The notes beneath the pieces are model-generated. The model had not been told where the DNA came from. It saw nothing but the letters and a program-made list of their open reading frames with translations, and made no database searches. DNA of 64,000 bases from G965250275 sp965250275 (GTDB taxonomy: Bacteria; Pseudomonadota; Alphaproteobacteria; Rhodobacterales; Rhodobacteraceae), in assembly GCA_965250275.1 (NCBI GenBank), contig OZ252297.1:4526001-4590000 (forward strand). The letters are read 5' to 3'. The translations under genes and the position numbers were made by a program. Every line of letters starts with the position of its first letter. The first letter of the stretch is position 1. Of this stretch, positions 27,144 through 36,082 are shown one piece after another.

Positions 27144-27794
27144 TCAGTCTGTGCCCAGCGCAGCAGCAGATCGGGCCAAGGCTTCGATGCCGCTCCATTT
27201 GCCTGCCGACAACAATTCACCGGGCGCGACCCAGCTGCCACCCGCGCACACAACGTTGCCGAGTTCCAGAAACTCCTTTGCGTTGTCCGGGCCAATACCG
27301 CCGGTCGGGCAAAAGGAGATCTGAGGCAGCGGACCCCCGATTGATTTCAGAGCGGCTACACCACCCGAAGCCACCGCCGGGAAGAACTTAAGCATGTCGT
27401 AGCCTCGCTCCAGCAAAGCCATTGCTTCGCTCGCCGTGGCCGCGCCGGGCAACAGCGGCAGACCCTCTTCTTCGCACGCAGCCAGCAACGAATCCGTTGC
27501 TCCGGGCGAGACACCGAACTCAGCGCCGGCGGCCTTGGCGGCACGGACCTCAGCAGGCGTGACAAGTGTGCCTGCCCCAACCCGGCCGCCCGGAACGGCG
27601 GCCATTTCGCGGATCGCATCCAACGCGGCGGGTGTGCGCAATGTCACCTCCAGCGCGGGCAGACCACCTGCGACCAGAGCTTCGGCCAAGGGCCGCGCAT
27701 GCCGCGGATCCTCGATCACCAGAACAGGCACAATCGGCGCAAGGCCGCAAATCTCCCGTGTTCGGAGGCTGGCCTCACTTGGGGTCACAGACAT
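27144..27794 (-). CDS. eda: KDPG aldolase
   Basis: 2-dehydro-3-deoxy-6-phosphogluconate aldolase, 216 residues, splitting KDPG to pyruvate and glyceraldehyde 3-phosphate, the last Entner-Doudoroff step. It has the general-base Glu in ALEVTLRTPAAL and the Schiff-base Lys in YDMLKFFPA, with the phosphate loop CPTGGIGPDN. Last gene of the gap-zwf-edd-eda unit, 3 bases after edd. Confidence 0.95.
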   Translation of the reverse strand: MSVTPSEASLRTREICGLAPIVPVLVIEDPRHARPLAEALVAGGLPALEVTLRTPAALDAIREMAAVPGGRVGAGTLVTPAEVRAAKAAGAEFGVSPGATDSLLAACEEEGLPLLPGAATASEAMALLERGYDMLKFFPAVASGGVAALKSIGGPLPQISFCPTGGIGPDNAKEFLELGNVVCAGGSWVAPGELLSAGKWSGIEALARSAAALGTD

Positions 27795-27797
27795 AGG

Positions 27798-29606
27798 CTA
27801 CGCTCCGAAAATCGTTGCGCCGGTGTTTGCGGCGCCAACATTCTGGCGAAACGCGGCAAAGAGTTCACGTCCCATCCCGAACTGGTTCGCCCGAAGATCG
27901 CCGGTCACCGGCGTACGGTCGGCAATCCCCTCGGTCAGAACATCGAGTCGGCCTTCCACCGCATCGACTCGCAGGACGTCTCCGTCCTGCAAACGCGCAA
28001 GCACACCCCCGTCGAGCGCTTCCGGACAGACATGAATGGCCGCAGGAACCTTGCCCGAGGCCCCGGACATACGCCCGTCGGTCACAAGTGCCACCTTCTG
28101 CCCACGGCCCTGCAAAACCGAGAGCAGAGGGGTCAGGCTGTGCAACTCCGGCATGCCATTGGCTTTGGGTCCCTGAAACCGCACGACCACCACGACATCC
28201 CCGACCAACTCACCGGCTTTGAACGCCGCTTTGACGTCTTCCTGCGTTTCGAACACGCGCACCGGTGCCTCGACCACCAGATGTTCGGGGGCAACCGCGG
28301 ACACCTTCATCACGGCAGTCCCGCATGAGCCGGTCAGACGCGACAGCCCGCCATGGGACTGGAATGGATCCTCCACAGGGCGCAGGATCCTGGTGTTCAG
28401 GCTCTTACCGCTTCCCTCGTTCCAAACCAGCGCGCCGTCCTGAAGCTTGGGCTCCTGTGTGTAGTGGTGCAAGCCGGGCCCTGCGACGGTGTGGGTATCT
28501 GGATGGAGCAGTCCATTCGCCAGCAATTCGCCGATCATATAGCCAAGGCCACCTGCCGCATGAAAATGGTTCACGTCCGCCAACCCGTTCGGATAGACCC
28601 GTGCCATCAGGGGCGTGATCTCAGACAGTTCCGCGAAATCCTGCCAGTCGAGCACAATGCCGCCAGCTCGCGCCATAGCCACAAGATGAATCAGAAGGTT
28701 TGTCGATCCCCCAGTGGCATTCAGCCCGACGATTCCATTCACAAACGCCTTTTCATCCAGAATAGCGCGTACCGGAGTATACGCATTGCCGAGCGCGCTC
28801 AGCGCCAAGGCCCGCTGTGCCCCGGCCCGCGTCAAAGCCGTCCGCAATGGCGTATTGGGGGTCACGAAGCTGGACCCCGGCAGATGAAGCCCCATGAACT
28901 CCATCAGCATCTGGTTGGTATTGGCTGTCCCGTAAAAGGTGCAGGTCCCCGGTCCGTGATACGCCGCCATCTCGGCCGCCATCAGCGCGTCGCGGCCGAC
29001 CTCTCCCGACGCAAACTTCTGGCGCACCAGCGCCTTTTCGTCATTTGGCAATCCGCTTTCCATAGGACCCGCGGGCAGAAACACGGCCGGCAGATGCCCA
29101 AACGCCTGCGCCGCAATGACCAGCCCGGGGACGATCTTGTCACAGACCCCCAAAAACACCGCCGCGTCGAACGTATTGTGACTCAGCGCAACTGAAGCAG
29201 CCAAAGCAATGACATCGCGCGAAAACAGGCTCAACTCCATGCCCGGCTCACCTTGCGTGACACCATCACACATCGCAGGGACTCCGCCCGCAACCTGAGC
29301 GGTTCCGCCGGTCTCGCGCACTGCCTCGCGGATCAGATCGGGGTAGCGCTCGAAGGGTTGATGCGCCGACAGCATGTCGTTGTATGTTGTAACGATCCCG
29401 AGGTTGCCGGCTTCACCGCTGGCAAGACGGGATTTGTCTTCTCCCGATGCGGCATAGGCATGTGCCTGACCACTGCATGACAGGTGCGCGCGCACCGCGC
29501 CGCCGGACCGGGCGGCCTCCATGCGGTCAAGATAGTCCCTGCGGGTCGCCGCACTGCGGGACACGATGTTCTCCGTGACGCGTTCCAGTACCGGATTCAA
29601 GGTCAT
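27798..29606 (-). CDS. edd: Phosphogluconate dehydratase
   Basis: 6-phosphogluconate dehydratase, 602 residues, the committing Entner-Doudoroff enzyme and an Fe-S protein of the IlvD/Edd family. Cluster-associated Cys lie in PAMCDGVTQG and LGVCDKIVPG, with NATGGSTNLLIHL and TDGRMSGASGKVPAA further on. Full family length. Sits between zwf (38 bases upstream) and eda (3 bases downstream). Confidence 0.96.
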   Translation of the reverse strand: MTLNPVLERVTENIVSRSAATRRDYLDRMEAARSGGAVRAHLSCSGQAHAYAASGEDKSRLASGEAGNLGIVTTYNDMLSAHQPFERYPDLIREAVRETGGTAQVAGGVPAMCDGVTQGEPGMELSLFSRDVIALAASVALSHNTFDAAVFLGVCDKIVPGLVIAAQAFGHLPAVFLPAGPMESGLPNDEKALVRQKFASGEVGRDALMAAEMAAYHGPGTCTFYGTANTNQMLMEFMGLHLPGSSFVTPNTPLRTALTRAGAQRALALSALGNAYTPVRAILDEKAFVNGIVGLNATGGSTNLLIHLVAMARAGGIVLDWQDFAELSEITPLMARVYPNGLADVNHFHAAGGLGYMIGELLANGLLHPDTHTVAGPGLHHYTQEPKLQDGALVWNEGSGKSLNTRILRPVEDPFQSHGGLSRLTGSCGTAVMKVSAVAPEHLVVEAPVRVFETQEDVKAAFKAGELVGDVVVVVRFQGPKANGMPELHSLTPLLSVLQGRGQKVALVTDGRMSGASGKVPAAIHVCPEALDGGVLARLQDGDVLRVDAVEGRLDVLTEGIADRTPVTGDLRANQFGMGRELFAAFRQNVGAANTGATIFGA

Positions 29607-29644
29607 TTTCGTCTATCCCATGGGGGTCCATATAGACCCGTCTC

Positions 29645-31093
29645 TCAGTCGATCTCGCGCCAGCGCCGACCGTCCCGATGCAACAGCATTAGCGCATCTT
29701 CGGGCCCGGAGCTTCCGGCATCATAGGGCGCCGGTCGCAGTTGGTCTTCCTCCCAACCGGAAATCATAGGGTCAGCCCACTGCCATGCGGCTTCGACTTC
29801 GTCCCCACGCATGAAGAGAGTCTGGTCACCGCGGATCACATCCATAATCAGACGTTCATAGGCGTCCTGCACCTGCAACTGCTCGCCAAGCGCCTCGGCA
29901 AAGGTCATGTCCAGAGTGACTTCCGCCAAACGCATGCCACCGGGGCCAGGCTCCTTGATCGTTGTGCGCAACGTGATCCCCTCATCCGGCTGCAACCGAA
30001 TGATAAGGGTGTTCCCGCGCCGGCCTTCCATCTTGGGAAAGATCATGTGCGGCGGATCCCGAAACACCACCGCAATTTCGCTGCATCTGGCGCGCAGTTT
30101 CTTCCCTGTGCGCAGGTAGAAAGGCGTGCCGGCCCAGCGCCAGTTGGCGACACCAATCTTGAGCGCTATGAAGCTTTCGGTCCGGCTGTTCAGGTTCCCT
30201 GCGTGGTCGAGATACCCGTCGCCGCCCGAGGCCGCGCGGTACTGTCCACGCACAATGTCCTGTGGTGGCACAGGCTCAAGCGCTTCGATCACCTTAACTT
30301 TTTCATCCCGCACGGCGTTTGGTGTCAGCTTCGACGGCGGCTCCATCGCGGTCAGGCACAACAATTGCATCAAATGGTTCTGGACCATGTCCCGCATGGC
30401 GCCGGACCGGTCGTAGTAAGCGCCGCGACCCTCCACCCCGAGGCTTTCTGCAACTGTGATCTGCACATGATCGACATGCGTCGAGTTCCAGAGCGGTTCC
30501 CACAGTGCATTTGCAAAGCGCAGCGCCATCAGGTTCTGCACCGTCTCTTTGCCGAGGTAGTGGTCAATGCGGTAGATCTGATGTTCCTCAAAACCTCGCC
30601 GCAGTTCAGCGTTCAGCGCACGGGCTGATTGCAGATCGTGACCGAACGGCTTTTCCACGACGATCCGGGCCTCTGGCGTCGATATCCCGTGAGCGCCAAG
30701 CCGCTCAGCAATTGGTCCGAACAAGGAGGGAGAAACTGACAGATAAAAGGCACGGATGACATCAGGTCGCAGCGCCTGTTGCAACTCTGACCAGCCCGAA
30801 TCTCCTGTCGCATCAACTCGGACGTAGCTGACGGCCGCGAGAAACCGCTCCAGCGCCTGCGCATCTGCGGCACTGTCAGGGGCAAACTCTGTCAGCGTGT
30901 TACGGACAAGGTCCCGGAACGCGTCGACATTCATGTCCGAGCGAGCCGCTCCGATCACGCGCGCGCCTTCAGGCATTTGTTCGACCAGAAAACGGTGGAA
31001 CAACCCGGGCAGAATCTTGCGGCGCGCCAGATCACCGGTGACCCCAAATACAACAAGGTCGAATGCATCAACCGGGATAACGCGCGCAACCAT
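29645..31093 (-). CDS. zwf: Glucose-6-phosphate 1-dehydrogenase
   Basis: NADP-dependent entry enzyme of the Entner-Doudoroff and pentose phosphate routes, 482 residues. The cofactor motif is GVTGDLARRKILPGL and the active site RIDHYLGKETVQN. It is 3 bases after gap. A 6-phosphogluconolactonase (pgl), often beside zwf, is absent here and must lie elsewhere. Confidence 0.96.
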   Translation of the reverse strand: MVARVIPVDAFDLVVFGVTGDLARRKILPGLFHRFLVEQMPEGARVIGAARSDMNVDAFRDLVRNTLTEFAPDSAADAQALERFLAAVSYVRVDATGDSGWSELQQALRPDVIRAFYLSVSPSLFGPIAERLGAHGISTPEARIVVEKPFGHDLQSARALNAELRRGFEEHQIYRIDHYLGKETVQNLMALRFANALWEPLWNSTHVDHVQITVAESLGVEGRGAYYDRSGAMRDMVQNHLMQLLCLTAMEPPSKLTPNAVRDEKVKVIEALEPVPPQDIVRGQYRAASGGDGYLDHAGNLNSRTESFIALKIGVANWRWAGTPFYLRTGKKLRARCSEIAVVFRDPPHMIFPKMEGRRGNTLIIRLQPDEGITLRTTIKEPGPGGMRLAEVTLDMTFAEALGEQLQVQDAYERLIMDVIRGDQTLFMRGDEVEAAWQWADPMISGWEEDQLRPAPYDAGSSGPEDALMLLHRDGRRWREID

Positions 31094-31096
31094 TGG

Positions 31097-32128
31097 CTAG
31101 CTGGCCAGTTTAAAATCTTCGGACCCGTTCATCAGGGCACCAATGCGTCGTCCAGTGTCCAGCATGCGGTTCGAAAACCCCCACTCATTGTCGTACCAGC
31201 TTACGACCCGCACGAGGCCGTCGTCGGTGACGGTGGTCTGCGCGGCAGCAAAACAGGACGAATGGGGGTCGTGGTTGAAATCCACCGAAACCATGGGGTC
31301 GGTTTCATAAGACAGGATACCAGCCAGTTCGCCCGCAGCGGCCTCTTTCATTACCGCATTGATCTGTTCCCGAGTCACCGGTTTCTGCGGCACGAAAGCG
31401 AGATCGACAAGAGATACGTTCGGCGTCGGTACACGGATGGCAGACCCTTCCAGCCGACCTTTGAGATGCGGCAGAACCAACGAGATTGCTCGCGCGGCAC
31501 CGGTTGACGTCGGAACCATGGAGATCGAAGCAGCGCGCGCACGATAAAGATCGCGGTGGCTTGAATCGTGACTGGGCTGATCGCCCGTAAAGGAGTGGAT
31601 CGTCGTCATGTAGCCGGTCTTGATGCCAAATGCCCGATCCAGGATCATCGCCACCGGCGCGAGGCAATTGGTCGTACAGGACGCGTTCGACACGATCACG
31701 TCGTTGGGCGTGAGATCCATATGATTTACGCCAAAGACGACCGTACGGTCTGCATCTTTGCCCGGCGCAGAAATCAAAACCCGTTTGGAGCCATTGCTCA
31801 GATGGCGGGACGCTGCCTCATGAGAGGTGAAAAGCCCTGTGCATTCATACGCAATGTCTACATCCTGCCAGGGCAACTCCTCGGGATTGCGCAACGCCGT
31901 CAGACGGATCTCATGGCCTCCGACTTTCATGCAATCACCCACCAAGGCCACCTCGGCCTTCAGTCGGCCATGAACGCTGTCATACTTCAGTAGGTGCAGT
32001 GCCGTTTCCGGCGGCGCCAGATCGTTGATTGCAACAATCTCGATGTCGGTGGCCTTGCTTTCGATCAGGGCACGCAAAACGCCGCGTCCAATGCGCCCAA
32101 ACCCGTTTATCGCAACTTTGACAGTCAT
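31097..32128 (-). CDS. gap: Type I glyceraldehyde-3-phosphate dehydrogenase
   Basis: NAD(P)-dependent GAPDH of 343 residues, linking the triose from KDPG cleavage to lower glycolysis. The Rossmann motif is NGFGRIGRGVLRA, the catalytic Cys is in SNASCTTNCLAP, and VSWYDNEWGFSNRM is near the C-terminus. GGGAGG precedes the ATG. First gene of the gap-zwf-edd-eda unit, so one promoter can supply the whole route; Entner-Doudoroff clusters that include gap occur in other proteobacteria. Confidence 0.95.
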   Translation of the reverse strand: MTVKVAINGFGRIGRGVLRALIESKATDIEIVAINDLAPPETALHLLKYDSVHGRLKAEVALVGDCMKVGGHEIRLTALRNPEELPWQDVDIAYECTGLFTSHEAASRHLSNGSKRVLISAPGKDADRTVVFGVNHMDLTPNDVIVSNASCTTNCLAPVAMILDRAFGIKTGYMTTIHSFTGDQPSHDSSHRDLYRARAASISMVPTSTGAARAISLVLPHLKGRLEGSAIRVPTPNVSLVDLAFVPQKPVTREQINAVMKEAAAGELAGILSYETDPMVSVDFNHDPHSSCFAAAQTTVTDDGLVRVVSWYDNEWGFSNRMLDTGRRIGALMNGSEDFKLAS

Positions 32129-32187
32129 TTCGTGCCTCCCATCGGACAGGTCAGAAATGGCGCGGCGACTCGCCGTTAGCCAATTTA

Positions 32188-32201
32188 TGGTAGCGCTAAC
32201 A
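32188..32201 (-). promoter_or_regulatory. LacI/GntR(gluconate)-type operator upstream of gap
   Basis: TGGTAGCGCTAACA is a 14-base near-perfect palindrome (12 of 14 positions symmetric) with the central CG and TA-flanked form typical of LacI-family operators. It lies 60 bases before the gap start in the intergenic region 32129-32273. No LacI-family gene is in the window, so the regulator must act in trans. Confidence 0.55.
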
Positions 32202-32273
32202 TATGCAGCCGGAAAAGACTACTGAAAAGAGAAAGAGTTCAGTTGGCGGCAAGACTTTGCGCGACGCCCGGCG

Positions 32274-32909
32274 TTACTTCCAGGCGAAGGACGGTTGGTC
32301 GTAATGGGCCGCGCGCGTCGGTGCACCGCGCAGAGCCACTTCACGAAACTGGTACAAGATCGCAGCGGTTGGCGCATACATGTGATGCCCAAGGGTCGGA
32401 AAGAAGGCCGAAAGAACCGGATGCGGGCTGTTGTCGCTGGCTTTCAGTCGCGGGATATCAGGGCTGTTCAGCTCAGACAGGGGCAAATGAAACACCTGAG
32501 CGACTTCAGATGGATCAGGGCGCATTGCGCTGATGTCGTCGCACCACATGACGATGGGAGCAATTCGGAAGCCAGACCGTGTCGGGAAATGATCAAGCCG
32601 GCCCAGAATGTCTCCATCGCCTAAGGTCAGACCCAACTCTTCGTCCAGTTCCCGGATCGCTGCGACAACGTCTGTCTCGCCGGGATCAAGCCGCCCACCT
32701 GGTAAAGCATATTGCCCGCCGTGCCGGTTCAGTTTCGGGGGCCGCAGCGTCATCAGGATGCTGGCTTCACCTGATTTCGCGTCATCTGCAATCACAAGGG
32801 CGACCGCCGCATCCCGCAGCTCGTCTTTGGGATGCGTCTGCACCTCAAACTCGTCCAGCCTGTCGCGAACGGTGATGCGCAGAGGCTGTTCGAATGGAAA
32901 GGATGACAC
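32274..32909 (-). CDS. Nudix hydrolase, probable CoA pyrophosphatase
   Basis: Cytosolic Nudix enzyme of 211 residues. The Nudix box is GGRLDPGETDVVAAIRELDE followed by ELGL, and the preceding stretch VALVIADDAKSGEASILMTL plus length fit the NudL/CoA diphosphatase group. Start is GTG 32909 with AGGAG 8 bases upstream. It is upstream of, and in the same direction as, the gap operon, but the operator and 145-base gap argue for separate transcription. Confidence 0.85.
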   Translation of the reverse strand: MSSFPFEQPLRITVRDRLDEFEVQTHPKDELRDAAVALVIADDAKSGEASILMTLRPPKLNRHGGQYALPGGRLDPGETDVVAAIRELDEELGLTLGDGDILGRLDHFPTRSGFRIAPIVMWCDDISAMRPDPSEVAQVFHLPLSELNSPDIPRLKASDNSPHPVLSAFFPTLGHHMYAPTAAILYQFREVALRGAPTRAAHYDQPSFAWK

Positions 32910-33092
32910 GTGGCGGCTCCTGTGTGTGTGCCCCTTTGGAAGGGTTAGGTGTTGTCATACGCGTGCGCCGACTCGATGTGAACATGAAACGCGTGGGCAC
33001 TTGGGTGATCGCAAAGCTTGCGTCCAAAACCGCGCGAACCACAACCCCTGCCCGTCCTGAGATATCTTCGACACTTTTTCTTCGCAGACCAC

Positions 33093-33121
33093 TTGCAGTC
33101 CACGCAGACTCGGAATAGACC
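33093..33121 (+). promoter_or_regulatory. Possible promoter of tRNA-fMet
   Basis: TTGCAG (33093-33098) and a weak TAGACC (33116-33121), 17 bases apart, end 12 bases before the tRNA. The -35 is reasonable and the -10 poor. Nothing else recognisable lies in the 224 bases from the Nudix gene to the tRNA. Confidence 0.3.
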
Positions 33122-33133
33122 GCAGTTCGTTGG

Positions 33134-33210
<77 letters not shown>

Positions 33211-33219
33211 ACCAAACCG

Positions 33220-33255
33220 AACGGCCCGAGGCACCTGCTTTCGAGGCCGTTTTTT
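33220..33255 (+). terminator. Rho-independent terminator after tRNA-fMet
   Basis: Stem AACGGCC (33220-33226) with GGCCGTT (33245-33251), loop of 18 bases that can partly pair inside, then a T-run to 33255. It starts 10 bases after the tRNA CCA end. Confidence 0.7.
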
Positions 33256-33335
33256 GTTGGGAGATCGCTTTCCGGGAGACTGTGAGGAGCTTCGTAGACC
33301 CCGGTACCATCACGTCAGGATGAAAGGTGCAGCCA

Positions 33336-34520
33336 CTAGCCTTTCCCCATCAGCCAATACGTCTGAACAATCCCTTTGCCCTTGATCTCGACGTCACCTC
33401 TCAGTTCAAACTGATAGTCTGGACCCAGCCGATCCTTGGTCTCGCGGGTCAGTTGGATCCGGCCTTCCTCCCCCTGACTTTCCATGCGGCTGGCGGTGTT
33501 AACGGTGTCGCCCCAGACATCGTAGAAGACCTTCTGGGATCCAATGACGCCTGCGATTGCGGCACCTGAATGCAGACCGATCCGGACTTCGACTTGCTGT
33601 CCGGTCTCTCGTGTCAGACGTCTGGTAACTTGCAGCATTTCGAGCGCCATATCCGCGATGGCTTGTGCGTGATCCGGACGTGCCACCGGCATGCCAGCAG
33701 CGACCATGTAGGCATCTCCAATGGTCTTGATCTTTTCGAGACCAAAACGATCAGTCAGCTTGTCAAACTCGGTAAAAACACGGTTCAGGAAGTTGATAAC
33801 CTCTTCGGGCGGCATCGAAGACGCGCGGGGCGTGAAGTCGACGATGTCGGCAAACAGGATCGTGACTTCATCCAAATCGTCGGCGATCACTGTGCCCGGC
33901 TCAGATTTCAATCGGGCAGCGATCTCAGAAGGCAGCAGGTTGTCCAGCAACGCCTCGGACCGCGCGTGCTCGGCGGCAAGTGCCTCCTCTGCGCGCGCAA
34001 CACGGAAAGACAGGGTGAAGATTCCAAGGCTGATCATTATTGGCAACGATACGATCACGCTCAACAGCACAATCGACTGAAACACCGGATCCACTCTCGC
34101 CGTTCCGGACGGCTCCTGAAAGTAGATCATCGATATGACCATCGCGGTGGTGCACGCGACCGCAAAGAAGATCGAGTCAGCCAGATGTTCCTTACCGTTG
34201 ACGAAGAAGGCCGCCATCAAGGCAACGTTGAGGTACAGGAATAATCCGGTGCTCGCCCCCAGATGATAGGTCAGCGTCGTGAAGACCCAGATGCCAACCG
34301 CCATCCCAAGGTAGAGCGCCAACCGCGTACTGCGGATCGCCACCAGCGGCAGCAGGATAACCAACGCGCAAATTAAAGCAGCGGTCCATGCAACCCGAAG
34401 GCCTTCAAAGTCATAAAGCGCGTAAAATGCGGCGTAGGACAACGCGGCGGCAAGCGCGATCAGCATCATGACGCCGAACGCCGCACGCTTTGACTTTTCG
34501 CCATCCGGCAGCCCCTCCAA
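33336..34520 (-). CDS. Six-helix membrane adenylate cyclase
   Basis: Class III cyclase of at least 394 residues. About six membrane helices (residues 15-185), a short coiled linker (ARSEALLDNLLPSEIAARL), then the catalytic domain (about 215-390). Catalytic residues appear intact: FADIVDFT, KIKTIGDAYMV (adenine Lys and metal Asp) and WGDTVNTASRME. The annotated start is TTG 34520, but the frame stays open upstream to a stop at 34614-34616 and that stretch reads like protein (basic helix RLSHRIWRLIDWYL). It has no ATG, GTG or TTG; ATT at 34598 is a candidate. Monocistronic, with no obvious partner. Confidence 0.82.
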   Translation of the reverse strand: MEGLPDGEKSKRAAFGVMMLIALAAALSYAAFYALYDFEGLRVAWTAALICALVILLPLVAIRSTRLALYLGMAVGIWVFTTLTYHLGASTGLFLYLNVALMAAFFVNGKEHLADSIFFAVACTTAMVISMIYFQEPSGTARVDPVFQSIVLLSVIVSLPIMISLGIFTLSFRVARAEEALAAEHARSEALLDNLLPSEIAARLKSEPGTVIADDLDEVTILFADIVDFTPRASSMPPEEVINFLNRVFTEFDKLTDRFGLEKIKTIGDAYMVAAGMPVARPDHAQAIADMALEMLQVTRRLTRETGQQVEVRIGLHSGAAIAGVIGSQKVFYDVWGDTVNTASRMESQGEEGRIQLTRETKDRLGPDYQFELRGDVEIKGKGIVQTYWLMGKG

Positions 34521-34783
34521 CCCGATGGACAGGTACCAATCGATCAGGCGCCAAATGCGATGCGAGAGCCTTTCGAAGATTGGACGTTCTCCAACAATTG
34601 GTGCCGAGGGCGCTTACGCTACCTTGTTCAAAGTGATGCAGCTTTGGGACGTAAATGCAATTGATACTGATGGTGCGGTGCGGCGCACACGTGCGCTGTC
34701 GATTTGGATCCAGAGGTGAAGGTGTTGTTTGTTGAATCGTTATGCAGAGAGCGCCGACCGCGTTGCTCGGCTGGCCAGAGCGG
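34521..34783. other. Intergenic between cyclase and LysR genes
   Basis: The left part (to about 34613) is probably extra N-terminal coding sequence of the cyclase. The remainder holds the cyclase promoter; I see no clear boxes, RNA or repeat. Confidence 0.4.
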
Positions 34784-35674
34784 TCAGAGGGCGCGACCCC
34801 CGGCTAACTCCTCGACAAGCCAAGCCCGGAATGCTTCAACTTGCGGCGGTCTGCGCCTCCCTTCGGGCTCAACGAACCAATAAGAGATGCCTGTCGGAAA
34901 TCGGCCTGGGAACGGAGCGACGAGGCGCCCCATCGCCAGAGCATCATGGGCCAGAGTTTCCCACGCCAGGAAGATACCCTGCCCCGCGACCGCCGCGTCC
35001 AGGCACAAAGACGCATCCGAGAATTCCGGACCACCGCTCAACTGGCCTTCCGATAAACCGTTCGGCGAGAGCCAGACGTCCCAGCCAAACATGGGATTTG
35101 GTTCGCGAATAACCGGGACCTTCGTGATGTCAGATAGATCTCGCAATTGGTCTGCAACAGCCGGCGCGCACACCGGAAAGACACGGTGTGGGAAAAGCTC
35201 CTCCAAAGCGACGCCGGACCAGTCTCCCCAACCCACCCGAATGCAGGCGTCGATTTCACCTCGCCTTGGTTCGACCAAGGTGACAGAGGCATCTATCCTG
35301 ACCCGAATATCCGGATGCGCTTCTGCAAAACGTCCCAGCCGCCAGACGAGCCATTTCCCGGCGAACACCGGGGCGACCGAAATCGTAATGGTATCTTCCG
35401 GGCTTTGCTGGGTGACCGAAACACCGCGCGCCAGTGCTTTGAAGCCCTCAGTCAGGTGCCCGGCCACTTCGCTTCCAATGTTTGTCGGGACCAACCCCTT
35501 CGGTTTGCGCTCGAAAAGACGCCGGTCGAGTTGCGCTTCGGCCTTGATGATCTGCTGACTGACGGCACCGGGCGTAACCCCAAGTTCATCTGCAGCGGCG
35601 CGAAGTGTGCCCAGACGCGCCACGGCTTCGACCGCCCGCAAGGCCATCAGATTCACGTTTGACAAGGCATCCAT
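34784..35674 (-). CDS. LysR-family regulator (GcvA-like)
   Basis: LysR-type regulator of 296 residues. The N-terminal winged helix is LMALRAVEAVARLGTLRAAADELGVTPGAVSQQI, followed by the linker helix and a LysR substrate-binding domain (about 90-290) of the GcvA/AmpR type. Its start codon overlaps an inverted repeat, suggesting self-control. The divergent neighbour is a 56-residue small gene at 35746; no obvious metabolic target is adjacent on that side. Confidence 0.9.
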   Translation of the reverse strand: MDALSNVNLMALRAVEAVARLGTLRAAADELGVTPGAVSQQIIKAEAQLDRRLFERKPKGLVPTNIGSEVAGHLTEGFKALARGVSVTQQSPEDTITISVAPVFAGKWLVWRLGRFAEAHPDIRVRIDASVTLVEPRRGEIDACIRVGWGDWSGVALEELFPHRVFPVCAPAVADQLRDLSDITKVPVIREPNPMFGWDVWLSPNGLSEGQLSGGPEFSDASLCLDAAVAGQGIFLAWETLAHDALAMGRLVAPFPGRFPTGISYWFVEPEGRRRPPQVEAFRAWLVEELAGGRAL

Positions 35675-35689
35675 ATAGCAAAACTATAT
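35673..35689. promoter_or_regulatory. Inverted repeat over the LysR start codon
   Basis: ATATAG-caaaa-CTATAT, perfect 6-base arms, beginning inside the LysR start codon. A T-N11-A core, as in LysR boxes, is contained in it. Binding here would block translation initiation or transcription of the regulator, and it lies 57 bases upstream of the small gene at 35746. Confidence 0.45.
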
Positions 35690-35745
35690 CATGCTACAGA
35701 AGATGTGGATAAAAACATGACGCGGCAAGAGTCTATTATAAAGCC

Positions 35746-35916
35746 ATGCTGTACCACCGACTCCTGAGTGCAATCGCGCGATTGGCCCCGCCCAATGAAG
35801 AAGGCAGTGACGATCGCTGGCGGCGCGACCCGCTTTCACATCCCGCGATCCGCTGCATGAACGAGCGCGAGCGTGCCGACCTCCCGTTTGAACCTTCGCG
35901 TATTTTGCCGGACTGA
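35746..35916 (+). CDS. Small conserved-looking protein (56 residues)
   Basis: An open frame from ATG 35746 to TGA 35916. The protein begins MLYHRLLSAIARLAPP and has the polar core DDRWRRDPLSHPAIRCMNER followed by ERADLPFEPSRILPD. The DPLSHPxxxxMxxxExADLPF pattern recalls small uncharacterised proteins I associate with Rhodobacteraceae, and codon use is normal. No signal peptide or membrane helix. No strong Shine-Dalgarno is visible. Divergent from the LysR gene. Function unknown. Confidence 0.6.
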   Translation: MLYHRLLSAIARLAPPNEEGSDDRWRRDPLSHPAIRCMNERERADLPFEPSRILPD

Positions 35917-36082
35917 ATGGACGTTATTGCGAACTGTAGCGAGCCAAATCTCAACCTGATGCGCCCGAAACCGCCGTGACGGCGAATTCGATCATAGCGT
36001 CATTGGGGTCTGTCAGAATACGACGCCCTTAACAACGCACGCCCATTACCCAATCGCATGGCATGGGCGTCGCACTTGACCT

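Noticed and set aside
28353..29195. 280-residue plus-strand frame inside edd
   Set aside because: Antisense shadow of a gene with complete dehydratase motifs.
35736..35954. 72-residue minus-strand frame opposite the small gene
   Set aside because: Ser/Arg-rich low-information sequence; the plus-strand frame at 35746 looks more protein-like.
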